In this document: piece after piece, positions 1 to 8,035 of the stretch
Position numbering within the stretch: the first letter of the stretch is position 1
How the letters are laid out: each line of letters starts with the position of its first letter
Assembly (NCBI GenBank): GCA_028289545.1
Contig: JANQPG010000102.1
Location: forward strand, 186,001-250,000
Length of the DNA: 64,000 nucleotides
Reading direction: 5' to 3'
From: Woeseiaceae bacterium
GTDB taxonomy: Bacteria; Pseudomonadota; Gammaproteobacteria; Steroidobacterales; Woeseiaceae
Translations under genes and position numbers: made by a program
Notes under the pieces: model-generated
The model's input: the letters and a program-made list of their open reading frames with translations, nothing else
Databases searched by the model: none
Told to the model about the DNA's origin: nothing

Positions 1-1
1 C

Positions 2-739
2 TTCCAACGCACGACCCGCAGCGTGCGGCTGACGCCCGCGGGTGAACAATTGCTGTCGAAGTCGAATCAGCTTCTTGCGGAGTTCGATGCGCTGTTGGCC
101 GAGGTATCGGGAGACGCCGCGCACGTCCGAGGCCCGCTCAGGATCTCGGCACCCGTCACGTTCGGCCGGCGCATGATCGCACCGCTCATTGGATGCTTCC
201 TGCAAGCCTTTCCCGACATCGACGTGGAACTGGACTTCACGGATCGGTACGTCGATCTGGCCGCTGAACCGGTCGACGTCGCAATACGCAGCGGCCACCT
301 TGGAGACAGCAGCCTGGTATCCCGGCCCGTGTTTCGCGACCCACTGGTGCTTGTGGCAAGCCGCAAGCACGCGATTGCGCAGCGGCAGATCGACACGATC
401 GAAGCGCTGCGGGGGCACAAAGCGGTCGCTTTCCGCAATTCTAGAACCGGCCGCAACGAGCCGTGGCGCTTTGCAGGCAATGCGAGCTTCCGGCCGGCAC
501 GCGCCGTCGCGGCCAGCGACGTCGAGTCTGTGCTCGGCCTTGTCATCGACGGGCTGGGGGTCGCTCAGGTACCTTTGTATCTCGCCCGGCCGTCTCTGGA
601 ACAGGGCCGCGTCATCGAAATCCTCGCGGGGCAACGTCCGGAGCCCATCGTGTACTCAACCGTCTATCTGGACCGCAGGCTGCTCGCCCGGACGGTACGG
701 GCGTTTGTCGATTTCCTGGCGGAGGCATGGACCGGCTGA
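2..739 (+). CDS. LysR-family transcriptional regulator, 5' end cut by window
   Basis: The reading frame is open from the window's first bases (FQRTTRSVRLTPAG), which is the end of the LysR winged-helix domain, so the start and most of the DNA-binding helix lie upstream of the window. The 245 visible residues contain the linker and the periplasmic-binding-like effector domain, with a typical CrgA/DhcR-like opening (LRISAPVTFGRRMIAPLI) and a central DVAIRSG motif. LysR proteins bind a small effector and usually act on a divergently transcribed neighbour, which here would lie outside the window. The effector is unknown. Confidence 0.92.
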   Translation, partial: FQRTTRSVRLTPAGEQLLSKSNQLLAEFDALLAEVSGDAAHVRGPLRISAPVTFGRRMIAPLIGCFLQAFPDIDVELDFTDRYVDLAAEPVDVAIRSGHLGDSSLVSRPVFRDPLVLVASRKHAIAQRQIDTIEALRGHKAVAFRNSRTGRNEPWRFAGNASFRPARAVAASDVESVLGLVIDGLGVAQVPLYLARPSLEQGRVIEILAGQRPEPIVYSTVYLDRRLLARTVRAFVDFLAEAWTG

Positions 740-785
740 TTTGAGGCTCGATGTTTTGCCGCGGACGGCTCGCAGCACGGACCTC

Positions 786-1247
786 TCAATCGGACACGAA
801 CAAGTCGCGACAGTAGTTGTTCTCCATTTCGCAGTCCATGCACGAAGTGGCAGTCAACCCCTCGGTCCGATAGCCCGGCAGATTCAAGAGCCACGCTGCC
901 GATAGCGACTTGTCGTTGCTCACCTTGAAAAAGTGAGCCAGAAACTGATGACGGCCGTTGTTGAGAAAGTACACGCTGGACAGAGGCTTGAAGGTTCCAC
1001 CACTGACTGCGCTGTGCATTGAGTCCATGTCGGTGTCTTCGAACTTCAGAATCTCCTCTTTGCCGGACGCCGTGACGCTCTCCAGGTAGTAATACCCGGT
1101 ACCGGATCGCGGCAAGCTTGCTCTCAACAACAGGTATTCGTCACTTGACCATTGGCAGGCCAACAGTTCCTTGGCGAAACTCGCCTGGGCTTTCGAGGCG
1201 CCGCCCACGAGCAGCAGGACAGTCAGTAAGGCGACGGGTTTGTTCAT
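786..1247 (-). CDS. Secreted protein of unknown function
   Basis: A 153-residue protein with a clear N-terminal signal peptide (MNKPVALLTVLLLVGGASKAQA, cleavage likely after AQA). The mature part is small, rich in Ser/Tyr/Leu, and has a cysteine cluster near its C-terminus (SCMDCEMENNYC), so disulfides in the periplasm or outside the cell are likely. It converges with the LysR gene and has no operon partner. I do not recognise the family. Confidence 0.6.
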   Translation of the reverse strand: MNKPVALLTVLLLVGGASKAQASFAKELLACQWSSDEYLLLRASLPRSGTGYYYLESVTASGKEEILKFEDTDMDSMHSAVSGGTFKPLSSVYFLNNGRHQFLAHFFKVSNDKSLSAAWLLNLPGYRTEGLTATSCMDCEMENNYCRDLFVSD

Positions 1248-1379
1248 GACACGTAACTCCCGGCTGGCGCGGTCATTGATCCTCTCCAGCCTAAACGCGG
1301 GAACAGCGAAACCCGGTTTAACCTAATGCGGGCCTTGCTGCCGCGGCTCCGCTGAGATCTTCCCTTGAGTCCGCCATTT

Positions 1380-1390
1380 TGGACGATTTC
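1380..1390 (+). promoter_or_regulatory. Putative AraC-type site upstream of glutaredoxin operon
   Basis: TGGACGATTTC, preceded by CCATTT, lies about 87 bp before the glutaredoxin start. The same 11-mer with the same CCATTT lead recurs at 5082, at the start of the araC-like gene and upstream of the thioredoxin gene. I infer a binding site for that AraC-family regulator. Confidence 0.4.
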
Positions 1391-1476
1391 GCATAATTAT
1401 CGAACTTCTAATGATAGATAAGCTCCATTCCCGCCCTTATCGTATACGCACAGTCTTACGAAACAGGGAGTACCTC

Positions 1477-1755
1477 ATGCAACCCGTCGAAATCTACACC
1501 AAGAGCTGGTGCCCGTTTTGCGCCCGGGCAAAGGCACAACTGAACCGACTCGGCATCTCCTTCGAGGAGATCGACGTCACCAACGACCTGGCCCGCGAAA
1601 AGGAAATGGTGGAGCGTGCGGATCGCACCTCCGTCCCGCAGATTTTTGTCGGCAAACATCACGTGGGCGGCAGCGACGATCTTGCGGCCGCCGTTGCCAG
1701 CGGCGAGTTCGAGCGCCTGCTGAACGCATCCACCGAAACGGCTTCGGCAGCTTAG
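1477..1755 (+). CDS. grxC: Glutaredoxin, GrxC type
   Basis: A dithiol glutaredoxin of 92 residues, the normal length for GrxC. It reduces protein disulfides and glutathione mixed disulfides in the cytoplasm. The active site is C12-P-F-C15, the cis-proline stretch is TSVPQIF, and the GSH-binding GG(S)DDL turn follows. I chose the ATG at 1477 because an AGGGAG-like ribosome site lies just upstream; an in-frame ATG at 1411 would add a 22-residue tail that is not family-like. The flavoprotein gene begins 10 bp after the stop, so the two form an operon. A short motif shared with the araC/trx region lies upstream. Confidence 0.93.
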   Translation: MQPVEIYTKSWCPFCARAKAQLNRLGISFEEIDVTNDLAREKEMVERADRTSVPQIFVGKHHVGGSDDLAAAVASGEFERLLNASTETASAA

Positions 1756-1765
1756 GAGAACGACA

Positions 1766-3184
1766 ATGCAACATCGCAACGTAGACGTGGCCGTCATAGG
1801 CGCCGGCTCCGCCGGCCTCACGGCCTTTCGATCCGCAAAAGCCTGGACCGATAGCGTCGTACTCATTGAGGGTGGACCGTACGGAACAACCTGCGCGCGC
1901 GTGGGCTGTATGCCGAGCAAGCTGCTGATCGCAGCAGCCGAAGCCGCGCACGCCGTTGGTGAGGCCCACCGTTTTGGCGTCTACAGTCCCAAACCGGAAG
2001 TCGACGGTACTGCCGTAATGAACAGGGTGAGAAGCGAACGCGATCGGTTCGTGGGGTTTGTCGTCGAAGGCACCGAGAGCATTCCGGCCGAGCAGCGCAT
2101 TCGCGGCTACGCCCAATTTCTCGATGACCACCGCCTGCAGGTCGACGATTACATGAACGATCGCACGATCGTCACGGCGAAGCGGATCGTCATTGCCACC
2201 GGGTCATCAGCTTCGTATCCGCGGCCGTGGAAAGAACTTGGCGACCGCCTGCTGATCAACGACGACATTTTCGACTGGCAGGACCTGCCCGGCTCGGTGG
2301 CCGTATTCGGTCCGGGCGTCATTGGTCTCGAGCTTGGTCAGGCGCTCTCCCGCCTGGGCGTCGACGTCAGGCTGTTTGGCCTCGGCGGGCAATTTGGGCC
2401 GCTCACCGACCCGAACGTCATGGCGTCGGCGCGTGATGCTCTGTCGGCCGAGTTCTACATTGACGACGATGCGGAAGTGAAGCGCATGGAGCGGATCGAC
2501 AATGGCGTTGCGATCGACTTCGTGCATCGCGACGGCTCGGTTCACAGCGTTGTCGTCGACTACGTCATTGCGGCAACCGGCCGTACGCCGAATGTCGCCG
2601 GTCTCGCACTGGACAACACGTCGCTGCCGCTCGATGAACGTGGGGTCCCGGTCTTCGACACCACCACGATGCAGATTGGCAATTCGCATGTATTCATTGC
2701 AGGCGATGTCGATAACGACCGGCCGCTGCTGCACGAGGCGGCTGACGAAGGCCGCATCGCCGGCAACAACGCCGGGCGGTATCCGACGGTCGAACCGGGC
2801 TTGCGGCGCTCGGCCCTTGCCGTGGTGTTTTCAGATCCACAGATCGGCATGGTCGGCGAAACCTTTGCCAGCCTTAAGCATCGCAACATCGAGATTGGCG
2901 AGGTGTCGTTCGAAGACCAGGGCCGGAGCCGAGTTATGCTCAAGAATCAGGGTTTGCTGCGCGTCTACGCGGACACGATGTCCGGGCGCTTTCTCGGCGC
3001 CGAAATGGTCGGGCCGCGGGCCGAACACCTTGCGCACCTCCTCGCCTGGGCACATCAAAGCGGCCTGACAATTGCCGAGATGCTCGACATGCCGTTTTAT
3101 CACCCTGTCATTGAAGAAGGCCTGCGCACCGCACTCCGCGACGTCAACGCCAGGCTTGGTGCGCGGTTGAACCGGGCGGCGTAA
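1766..3184 (+). CDS. Dihydrolipoamide-dehydrogenase-like pyridine nucleotide-disulfide oxidoreductase
   Basis: A 472-residue FAD flavoprotein of the class I disulfide reductase family. Visible parts are the N-terminal FAD-binding GAGSAG (residues 12-17), the redox-active pair C43-x4-C48 (TCARVGCMPSK), a central NAD(P) domain, the second FAD motif FIAGDV, and the C-terminal dimerisation domain with HPVIEE in place of the usual HPTxSE, keeping the catalytic His. It sits in an operon with glutaredoxin and near thioredoxin, with no 2-oxoacid dehydrogenase subunits nearby, so a general thiol-redox role is more likely than a role in a dehydrogenase complex (inference). The last ~25 codons are duplicated downstream at 4081, beyond a toxin-antitoxin cassette. 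Confidence 0.88.
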   Translation: MQHRNVDVAVIGAGSAGLTAFRSAKAWTDSVVLIEGGPYGTTCARVGCMPSKLLIAAAEAAHAVGEAHRFGVYSPKPEVDGTAVMNRVRSERDRFVGFVVEGTESIPAEQRIRGYAQFLDDHRLQVDDYMNDRTIVTAKRIVIATGSSASYPRPWKELGDRLLINDDIFDWQDLPGSVAVFGPGVIGLELGQALSRLGVDVRLFGLGGQFGPLTDPNVMASARDALSAEFYIDDDAEVKRMERIDNGVAIDFVHRDGSVHSVVVDYVIAATGRTPNVAGLALDNTSLPLDERGVPVFDTTTMQIGNSHVFIAGDVDNDRPLLHEAADEGRIAGNNAGRYPTVEPGLRRSALAVVFSDPQIGMVGETFASLKHRNIEIGEVSFEDQGRSRVMLKNQGLLRVYADTMSGRFLGAEMVGPRAEHLAHLLAWAHQSGLTIAEMLDMPFYHPVIEEGLRTALRDVNARLGARLNRAA

Positions 3185-3228
3185 GGCCCGGGGCGTCAGT
3201 GGGCGGTCTTTCCGACCGTCCTCTGGCG
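3110..3228. repeat. Direct repeat copy 1: flavoprotein/araC 3' junction
   Basis: This ~119-bp segment is repeated at 4081-4199 with an offset of 971 bp. I count four mismatches in the first 112 positions, then fading similarity. It contains the last 25 codons of the flavoprotein gene and, on the other strand, the last ~11 codons of the araC-like gene (ending TVGKTAH). The two copies bracket the toxin-antitoxin genes. Confidence 0.93.
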
Positions 3229-3391
3229 TCGCAAGTCTTCAAGCACCCAGAAAGACAGCCTATCGAAACGGTTCGCGAAGTTTTGAGACTCGGACGGACC
3301 TCGAGTGCGCTTGTATCCTCGCGGCGTTCTCTTCAGGGCGGAGTCACCCGCGGCGGATTCCAGTCCCGAGCCGACGTCATCTTCTGCCGCC

Positions 3392-3415
3392 AATGATAAC
3401 ATTTATGTTAGCATT
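3392..3415. promoter_or_regulatory. Inverted-repeat operator of the toxin-antitoxin module
   Basis: Two 11-bp arms (AATGATAACAT and ATGTTAGCATT, one mismatched pair) around a TT centre end 2 bp before the toxin ATG. Autorepressor sites of this form in front of type II toxin-antitoxin operons are typical. A possible -10 hexamer (TATGTT, 3404-3409) lies inside it, so binding would block transcription. Confidence 0.65.
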
Positions 3416-3417
3416 CG

Positions 3418-3756
3418 ATGCGAGTCGTTGAATACGTCAAGGATGATGGAACGAGTCCCTTCGGGCGATGGTTTAACCGCCTGAACTCGTCAGCCGCACT
3501 AAGAGTCAGGCGAGCGCTGGCGCAAATCGAGGCGGGCAACCTGGCCAATACCAAAAGTGTGGGCGCAGGCGTGCGAGAACGAATCATCGATTTTGGCCCA
3601 GGCTATCGTATTTACTCTGGCCGAAACGGCAGCGATTGGATCGTGTTGCTCGGTGGCGGCACCAAGAAGCGACAACAGCGGGATATCGACGCGGCAAAAG
3701 CGCTTTGGGGCCAGTTCAAAACACAAAGACGGCAGACCAGGCGACGATGGCATTGA
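3418..3756 (+). CDS. RelE/ParE-superfamily toxin, HigB-like addiction module killer
   Basis: A 112-residue protein of the 'putative addiction module killer' family (RelE/ParE fold): N-terminal VVEYVKDDGTSPFGRWF, a basic core (RVRRALAQIEAGN), then GVRERIIDFGPGYRIY and the family hallmark VLLGGGTKKRQQRDI. Such toxins usually act on mRNA at the ribosome and are neutralised by the next gene. The ATG lies right after the operator with no room for a ribosome site, so a leaderless transcript is possible. The toxin-first order and a 10-bp overlap with the antitoxin gene match the HigBA arrangement. The substrate has not been shown. Confidence 0.88.
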   Translation: MRVVEYVKDDGTSPFGRWFNRLNSSAALRVRRALAQIEAGNLANTKSVGAGVRERIIDFGPGYRIYSGRNGSDWIVLLGGGTKKRQQRDIDAAKALWGQFKTQRRQTRRRWH

Positions 3757-4085
3757 CACGAGAATTCAAGGACACGGTCCTGCGGAGAGCTCAGGAAGAC
3801 CCGGCGTTCCGCGAAGGCTTGTTGACGGAAGCGCTGGATTGTTTGCTGGCCGGCGAACTGGACGCCGGTAAGCTACTGCTTCGAGACTACATCAATGCCA
3901 CGATCGGTTTTCGCGAACTCGCCCGGCAGATGAACAAGAAAGACACCAGCATTAGCCGCATGCTCGGACCGTCGGGTAACCCATCGGCGCGTAATCTGTT
4001 CACGATAACGCGTCTGCTGCAGCGGCAGGACGGCGTGCGCCTCAGGGTCGTGAGCGAGCGCCAGCAGCGTAGCACTGTCAATTGA
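3747..4085 (+). CDS. HTH antitoxin, HigA-like addiction module antidote
   Basis: A 112-residue partner of the preceding toxin. It belongs to the 'addiction module antidote' family: N-terminal REFKDTVLRRAQEDPAFREG toxin-binding segment, a leucine-rich helix (EALDCLLAGELDAGKLLLRD), then a helix-turn-helix region (GFRELARQMNKKDTSISRML). I chose the internal ATG at 3747, which overlaps the toxin's end by 10 bp, rather than an upstream in-frame start that would lie well inside the toxin gene. The stop codon falls inside repeat copy 2 (4083-4085), so the last residues may have been set by the insertion event. It should bind the palindrome at 3392. Confidence 0.85.
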   Translation: MALTREFKDTVLRRAQEDPAFREGLLTEALDCLLAGELDAGKLLLRDYINATIGFRELARQMNKKDTSISRMLGPSGNPSARNLFTITRLLQRQDGVRLRVVSERQQRSTVN

Positions 4086-4199
4086 AGAAGGCCTGCGCAC
4101 CGCACTCCGCGACGTCAACGCCGGGCTTGATGCGCGGCTGAACCGGGCGGCGTAAGGCCCGGGGCGTCAGTGAGCGGTCTTTCCGACCGTCCCTTGACG
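4081..4199. repeat. Direct repeat copy 2: flavoprotein/araC 3' junction
   Basis: Second copy of the 3110-3228 segment. Here the minus strand is the true 3' end of the araC-like gene. The plus strand is a relic of the flavoprotein's last 25 codons with no gene attached. Both flanking genes therefore keep intact ends, one from each copy. Confidence 0.93.
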
Positions 4200-5078
4200 C
4201 CGAACGTTGCCCGGCGTATCGCCGACAATATTCTTGAACGCGTGCCGGAACGCGGCCTCGGAGCCGTAACCGACGTCTTCCGCAATCTGCGCCACGGGTT
4301 GATCGCTCGAGGTCAGCGCTTCAATGGCCACCTGCATGCGCCATTTGCCGAGATAATTCATCGGGCTGTCGTTGACCGCGTCCTTGAATTTCTGAGAGAA
4401 GCTCGCGCGACTCATGCCTGCAACGCTCGCGAGGGAAGCGACGCTCCAGCTGTGTCCCGGATCGGCGTGCAGCCGGCTCAATGCCTTGCCGAGTTTCGGC
4501 TCGGCAAACAGTTTGAGCAATCCACCACTCACGCCGCTGGCAATGTGCGATCGAAGCGCGTGCACGAACAACACCTCGACAAGCAAGTCAATCACTGCAC
4601 TCCGCCCCGGATACGCGCCTTTGGCTTCGCCGATCAACAGCTGCAGCAGTGCGCTTGACTCGCTGAGCGGCGATTGATGCAAATCGATGACGAGTACGTC
4701 CGGCAAGCTGTCGAGAATGGGCCAGACCATGCGGCTACGAAACTCGAAGTAGCCGCAAAGCATTTCCGTCATCGGCAGGTCCGGATCGTAGTCCGGGTAT
4801 TCGTTGACGACAACCGACTCGGGTAGCTTCTCGCTCGACGTTATGAGGTGTTTGGCGTCGCGGGGGAACATCACAAAATCCCCTGGGCGAAGCCTCCGCG
4901 GCGATCCGCCTTCCTGCTGCAACCAGCTGTCCCCCGACTGGATCAGGTGAAAGGTCGCCATGCGTTCGCCCGACGTGTCGATGGCCCAGGCGCCGCAGAA
5001 CGCCGCTTCGGTAAACAACCCGGCGGAGAGCCGGAGGCGGTTCAGGATACTGCTCAGCGCATCTGTTTCTTCTTCCAT
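4167..5078 (-). CDS. AraC-family transcriptional regulator with N-terminal cupin
   Basis: A 303-residue activator-type protein. Residues ~20-190 form a cupin-like effector domain of the AraC cupin_6 type (FHLIQSGDSWLQ, LRPGDFVMFPRDAKH). Residues ~200-295 hold the double helix-turn-helix (SVASLASVAGMSRASFSQKF, then QIAEDVGYGSEAAFRHAFK). It diverges from the thioredoxin gene. Its start codon touches a copy of the 11-mer also found before glutaredoxin, so it probably controls itself, trx and the grx operon (inference). The last ~11 codons lie in the duplicated segment. Confidence 0.92.
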   Translation of the reverse strand: MEEETDALSSILNRLRLSAGLFTEAAFCGAWAIDTSGERMATFHLIQSGDSWLQQEGGSPRRLRPGDFVMFPRDAKHLITSSEKLPESVVVNEYPDYDPDLPMTEMLCGYFEFRSRMVWPILDSLPDVLVIDLHQSPLSESSALLQLLIGEAKGAYPGRSAVIDLLVEVLFVHALRSHIASGVSGGLLKLFAEPKLGKALSRLHADPGHSWSVASLASVAGMSRASFSQKFKDAVNDSPMNYLGKWRMQVAIEALTSSDQPVAQIAEDVGYGSEAAFRHAFKNIVGDTPGNVRRQGTVGKTAH

Positions 5079-5081
5079 TTC

Positions 5082-5092
5082 TGGACGATTTC
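5082..5092. promoter_or_regulatory. Putative AraC-type site in araC/trx divergent region
   Basis: TGGACGATTTC, identical to 1380-1390, sits 4 bp upstream of the araC-like start codon and about 120 bp before thioredoxin. Autoregulation and activation of trx are plausible. Confidence 0.4.
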
Positions 5093-5211
5093 TAACTAAA
5101 AATACTCAATCGATCATATTTCGTTTGCGCTCTCGGATCTACAGTTTCATCACGCTGCAAGAGCAGCACACCAACGACACCCGGCTCGCCGGGCGATTCG
5201 AGGAGTAAACG

Positions 5212-5538
5212 ATGACCGATGTAGTCACCCAAACCACCCAGGCGAACTTCAGCGATGCAGTGCTGACGTCCGATCGTCCCGTCCTGGTCGATTTCTACGC
5301 CGACTGGTGCGCGCCGTGTCATGCGATTGCGCCAACCGTGGATGCACTCGCGACGGAACTCGGCGATTCGCTCGCCGTAGTGAAGGTTGACGTCGACCGG
5401 AATCAGCAGCTGGCGGAGACCTACGACGTTCGCGGTATTCCCACGCTCATGCTGTTCAAGAACGGTAAGCCCGTCGAGACCGTTGTCGGCGCCACGACTC
5501 GGGACCGGCTCCTGAACGCCATTCAGCCCCATTTGTAA
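5212..5538 (+). CDS. Thioredoxin
   Basis: A 108-residue thioredoxin with active site W32-C33-A-P-C36, a common variant of WCGPC, followed by HAIAPTVDALA, VDVDRNQQLAETYDVRGIPTL with the cis-proline, and the GATTRDRLLNAI tail. It has no signal peptide, so it acts in the cytoplasm. A strong GAGGAG ribosome site precedes the ATG. It is divergent from the araC-like gene and 47 bp ahead of the PagL-like gene. It is probably an accessory thioredoxin, because the genomic context is a stress-type redox block rather than the usual rho/trxA pair. Confidence 0.92.
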   Translation: MTDVVTQTTQANFSDAVLTSDRPVLVDFYADWCAPCHAIAPTVDALATELGDSLAVVKVDVDRNQQLAETYDVRGIPTLMLFKNGKPVETVVGATTRDRLLNAIQPHL

Positions 5539-5585
5539 CGCGGTCGCCACGACCCAATAAACGGAACCTGGAAGGAAATCTTGCA

Positions 5586-6188
5586 ATGACCTCGGAACAC
5601 ACGCGCGCGGCCGTAACGAGCGGCACTCGTCGCGCAACGGATGCAAATCGCCACTTTTGGCTGCAGGCGCTGATATGGACGATCGCGATAGCGTCGATCA
5701 GCCTGCGCGCGACGCCGGCTTACGCTGACGGCTTTTTCCCAACGGAATACCGCGCAATGGAATCCATCGGCAAGCATGACGACGTTTCTCATTACGCGCT
5801 GGTATTTCACGGCCGACCTCCGCGGCGTTTGTTTGCGGAGCGTATGGAGCTCTCGATAGGAACGCTGTCCGCTGCCGATGCGGATCGCTGGTTCGTGTCT
5901 TACGGGGCCGTTTGGCGGTTGCCGCGCCGCTGGATGCCGTTTGTCCGAGACGCGGTGCACCTGGACTTCGGTTTCAGTCCGACGTGGATTGCCGGCTCGA
6001 CCGTAAACGGACGCGATCTCGGGGGCAACCTGCATTTCACGTCGTCGCTTTCGGTGGGCGGTTACCTGAACGCGCGAAGAACGCTCGAGCTGTCCGCACG
6101 TATTCAGCACACGTCCAACGGTGGCCTGAATAACGTCAACCCGGGTCTGGATATGCTGGGGCTGAGCCTTGCGTACCGGACTCGTTAA
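5586..6188 (+). CDS. PagL-like lipid A 3-O-deacylase (acyloxyacyl hydrolase family)
   Basis: A 200-residue outer-membrane beta-barrel enzyme. It has a long N-region with a membrane-spanning signal (ALIWTIAIASISLRATPAYA), alternating barrel strands, and the C-terminal family signature R-x-QHTSNGGLNNVNPG. H175 and S177 correspond to the PagL catalytic His and Ser. PagL-type enzymes remove the 3-O acyl chain of lipid A and so remodel the outer leaflet. It follows thioredoxin by 47 bp and may be co-transcribed. A pairing with envelope-stress control is plausible but not shown. Confidence 0.83.
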   Translation: MTSEHTRAAVTSGTRRATDANRHFWLQALIWTIAIASISLRATPAYADGFFPTEYRAMESIGKHDDVSHYALVFHGRPPRRLFAERMELSIGTLSAADADRWFVSYGAVWRLPRRWMPFVRDAVHLDFGFSPTWIAGSTVNGRDLGGNLHFTSSLSVGGYLNARRTLELSARIQHTSNGGLNNVNPGLDMLGLSLAYRTR

Positions 6189-6211
6189 GGCAGTGAAACG
6201 CAGACAGCGTG

Positions 6212-7861
6212 CTAAAACACCGTAATGCGATTCTTGCCGTCGAGCTTGGCCTGATACATCGCGGCGTCGGCCCGCCGAATAACCTCGGCATCATTTGCCG
6301 CGGTGGTAAAGTGCGCAACGCCAATCGATACCGTCACCTGGGCCACGCCGGCGTCGCCGACATCCACCTCAACGGCTGACACCTGTTCGCACAATCGTCG
6401 GGCCACCGCGACCGCATCGTCGAATGAACGGTCGACGAGCAGCACGAGAAACTCCTCCCCGCCCCACCGGCAGATCCGGTCTTCAGCCCGAATGTTTCGC
6501 GACAAGGCCTCAGCGACGGCAACCAACAGCTTGTCGCCGACCGGATGCCCGTACTGATCATTGATCGCCTTGAAATTATCGATGTCGAGCAGGCAGAGGG
6601 AGGCGGACGGTGCATCGTCGGTGCTGCTGGCGATTCCGCTCAGGCACTCATACATCGTTCGGCGGTTCAGAAGCCCCGTCAGCGGATCGGTCTCCGCGAG
6701 CACCCGAAGCTCACGATGAGATTTCTGTTTAACGCGATACAGCTGGAAGAGAATGAGCGCAAGCAGCAGCGCAGCACCGGCGACCGTGCTGACGGCAATG
6801 ATCGTCGAGCGATTGCGCTGCAGCTGAAGAGCCTGTAACTCGATCTGCTGATCTCGCAGATCGGTATCGAATCGCGCCTGCAATCTCGCAAGTTCCGACG
6901 AATTGCGCTCGTTGTAAATCTCGAGGTTCAGCTCGTTGACCGAGCGCTGCAGAAGAAGCGCCTGCTCGAACCGCCCGCGAGCCTCCGCCAGCCGCGCCAT
7001 CAGTTTCAAGGTATCCGCGCGCTTGGCGGGGCGCTGGGTTCGCTCAGCCTCGTTCATGGCCCGATTGAGGTACTCTTCGGCCCGACTCAGCTCGCCTCGA
7101 TCGAGATGCGCCTCTCCGAGTATGGCCAACGCATTCTGATAATTGAGACTGTCGGGATCGCTGGCGTTGAGCACGGCTTCGGCGCGCTCGATCGCCTGCT
7201 CCGTCTCACCTTGCCGCAATAGCGCGTCGGCAATTCCCATGCGTGCGAACAGGAGCGCGTCCGGCCGGACCGGGCGGCCCTCCGCAATGAATGCCTCGAA
7301 GCGCCCGATCGACTGCTCGTATCGTTGAACGGCCTCATCGTAATTACCGAGGTCGAAATGTGTCTTGCCGAGGTTCATCAGAACAATCGGCTCACCATTG
7401 CTGGCGCCGGCTTCGCGAGTTACGGCCAGCGCGCGCTGATAGACCTCGAGCGCGCGATCCGATTGCTTGCTGCTGCCGTGGATCGCACCCATCAGACTCA
7501 GCAGGCCGGCCTGCCGGTCGAGGTCGCCAAGTTCCCGGTATAAACGCTCAGCCGCGACGGCATGCTCCAGCGCCCGTGGGAAATCCGCCTGGAAATAGCG
7601 AGAGATGGCAAGCACGCGAAACGCAGCCGCCTGCTGCCCGCGGTCCCCGCTTGCTGTCGCTTCACCGAGCACGGCCGTGGCCATCTCGACAGCCCCCGCC
7701 GCGTCCGCCTGAGCCATGCGCTCAGCCTGTTCGAGCGGCGTTAGCTCTGCCGCCTCATCTGCTGCGCTGGCGCTCTCTGCAAAACACGCCGGCGCAATGC
7801 AGGTGACCACCAGCACGAGGCAGCAGGCTGCGAGCGGGCGACGGCTCGCAAAGACGATCAA
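6212..7861 (-). CDS. TPR-repeat diguanylate cyclase (GGDEF)
   Basis: A 549-residue membrane protein. A signal peptide ends near CFA, residues ~40-320 carry tetratricopeptide repeats predicted to face the periplasm, and a coiled region with basic residues leads to a membrane helix (IIAVSTVAGAALLLALILF). The C-terminal ~170 residues are a GGDEF domain. The active site is GGEEF and the inhibitory RxxD site is present five residues upstream (RAED), so an active, product-inhibited cyclic-di-GMP synthase is expected. No EAL domain is attached. It converges with the PagL-like gene. Confidence 0.93.
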   Translation of the reverse strand: MIVFASRRPLAACCLVLVVTCIAPACFAESASAADEAAELTPLEQAERMAQADAAGAVEMATAVLGEATASGDRGQQAAAFRVLAISRYFQADFPRALEHAVAAERLYRELGDLDRQAGLLSLMGAIHGSSKQSDRALEVYQRALAVTREAGASNGEPIVLMNLGKTHFDLGNYDEAVQRYEQSIGRFEAFIAEGRPVRPDALLFARMGIADALLRQGETEQAIERAEAVLNASDPDSLNYQNALAILGEAHLDRGELSRAEEYLNRAMNEAERTQRPAKRADTLKLMARLAEARGRFEQALLLQRSVNELNLEIYNERNSSELARLQARFDTDLRDQQIELQALQLQRNRSTIIAVSTVAGAALLLALILFQLYRVKQKSHRELRVLAETDPLTGLLNRRTMYECLSGIASSTDDAPSASLCLLDIDNFKAINDQYGHPVGDKLLVAVAEALSRNIRAEDRICRWGGEEFLVLLVDRSFDDAVAVARRLCEQVSAVEVDVGDAGVAQVTVSIGVAHFTTAANDAEVIRRADAAMYQAKLDGKNRITVF

Positions 7862-8035
7862 CGGCTCGGCACCAGGACCGACGGACTGATGAAAACTGTC
7901 GCGGGTATCGCGTTGGATGCGATCACTTGAAGACGACGTTATAAAGGACGTTTTTTGGCATGCGTACAGTTTTGGGTCCGGCTGGGTGCGGACCGCAACT
8001 TTGAGCAGCGCATGATTTTAGTCTGACTGCTCGGA

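Noticed and set aside
1766..3184. Mercuric reductase
   Set aside because: The fold and redox pair fit, but there is no C-terminal Cys pair (the end is RLNRAA) and no mer genes nearby.
3196..3402. A short minus-strand frame ending RTVGKTAH beside the toxin gene
   Set aside because: Its end is only the duplicated 3' tail of the araC-like gene in repeat copy 1; the rest is unrelated to AraC. It is a relic, not a gene.
3418..4085. A transposon or integron cassette as the carrier of the toxin-antitoxin genes
   Set aside because: The flanking repeats are direct copies of host gene ends, not terminal inverted repeats, and there is no transposase, integrase or attC-like structure in the interval.
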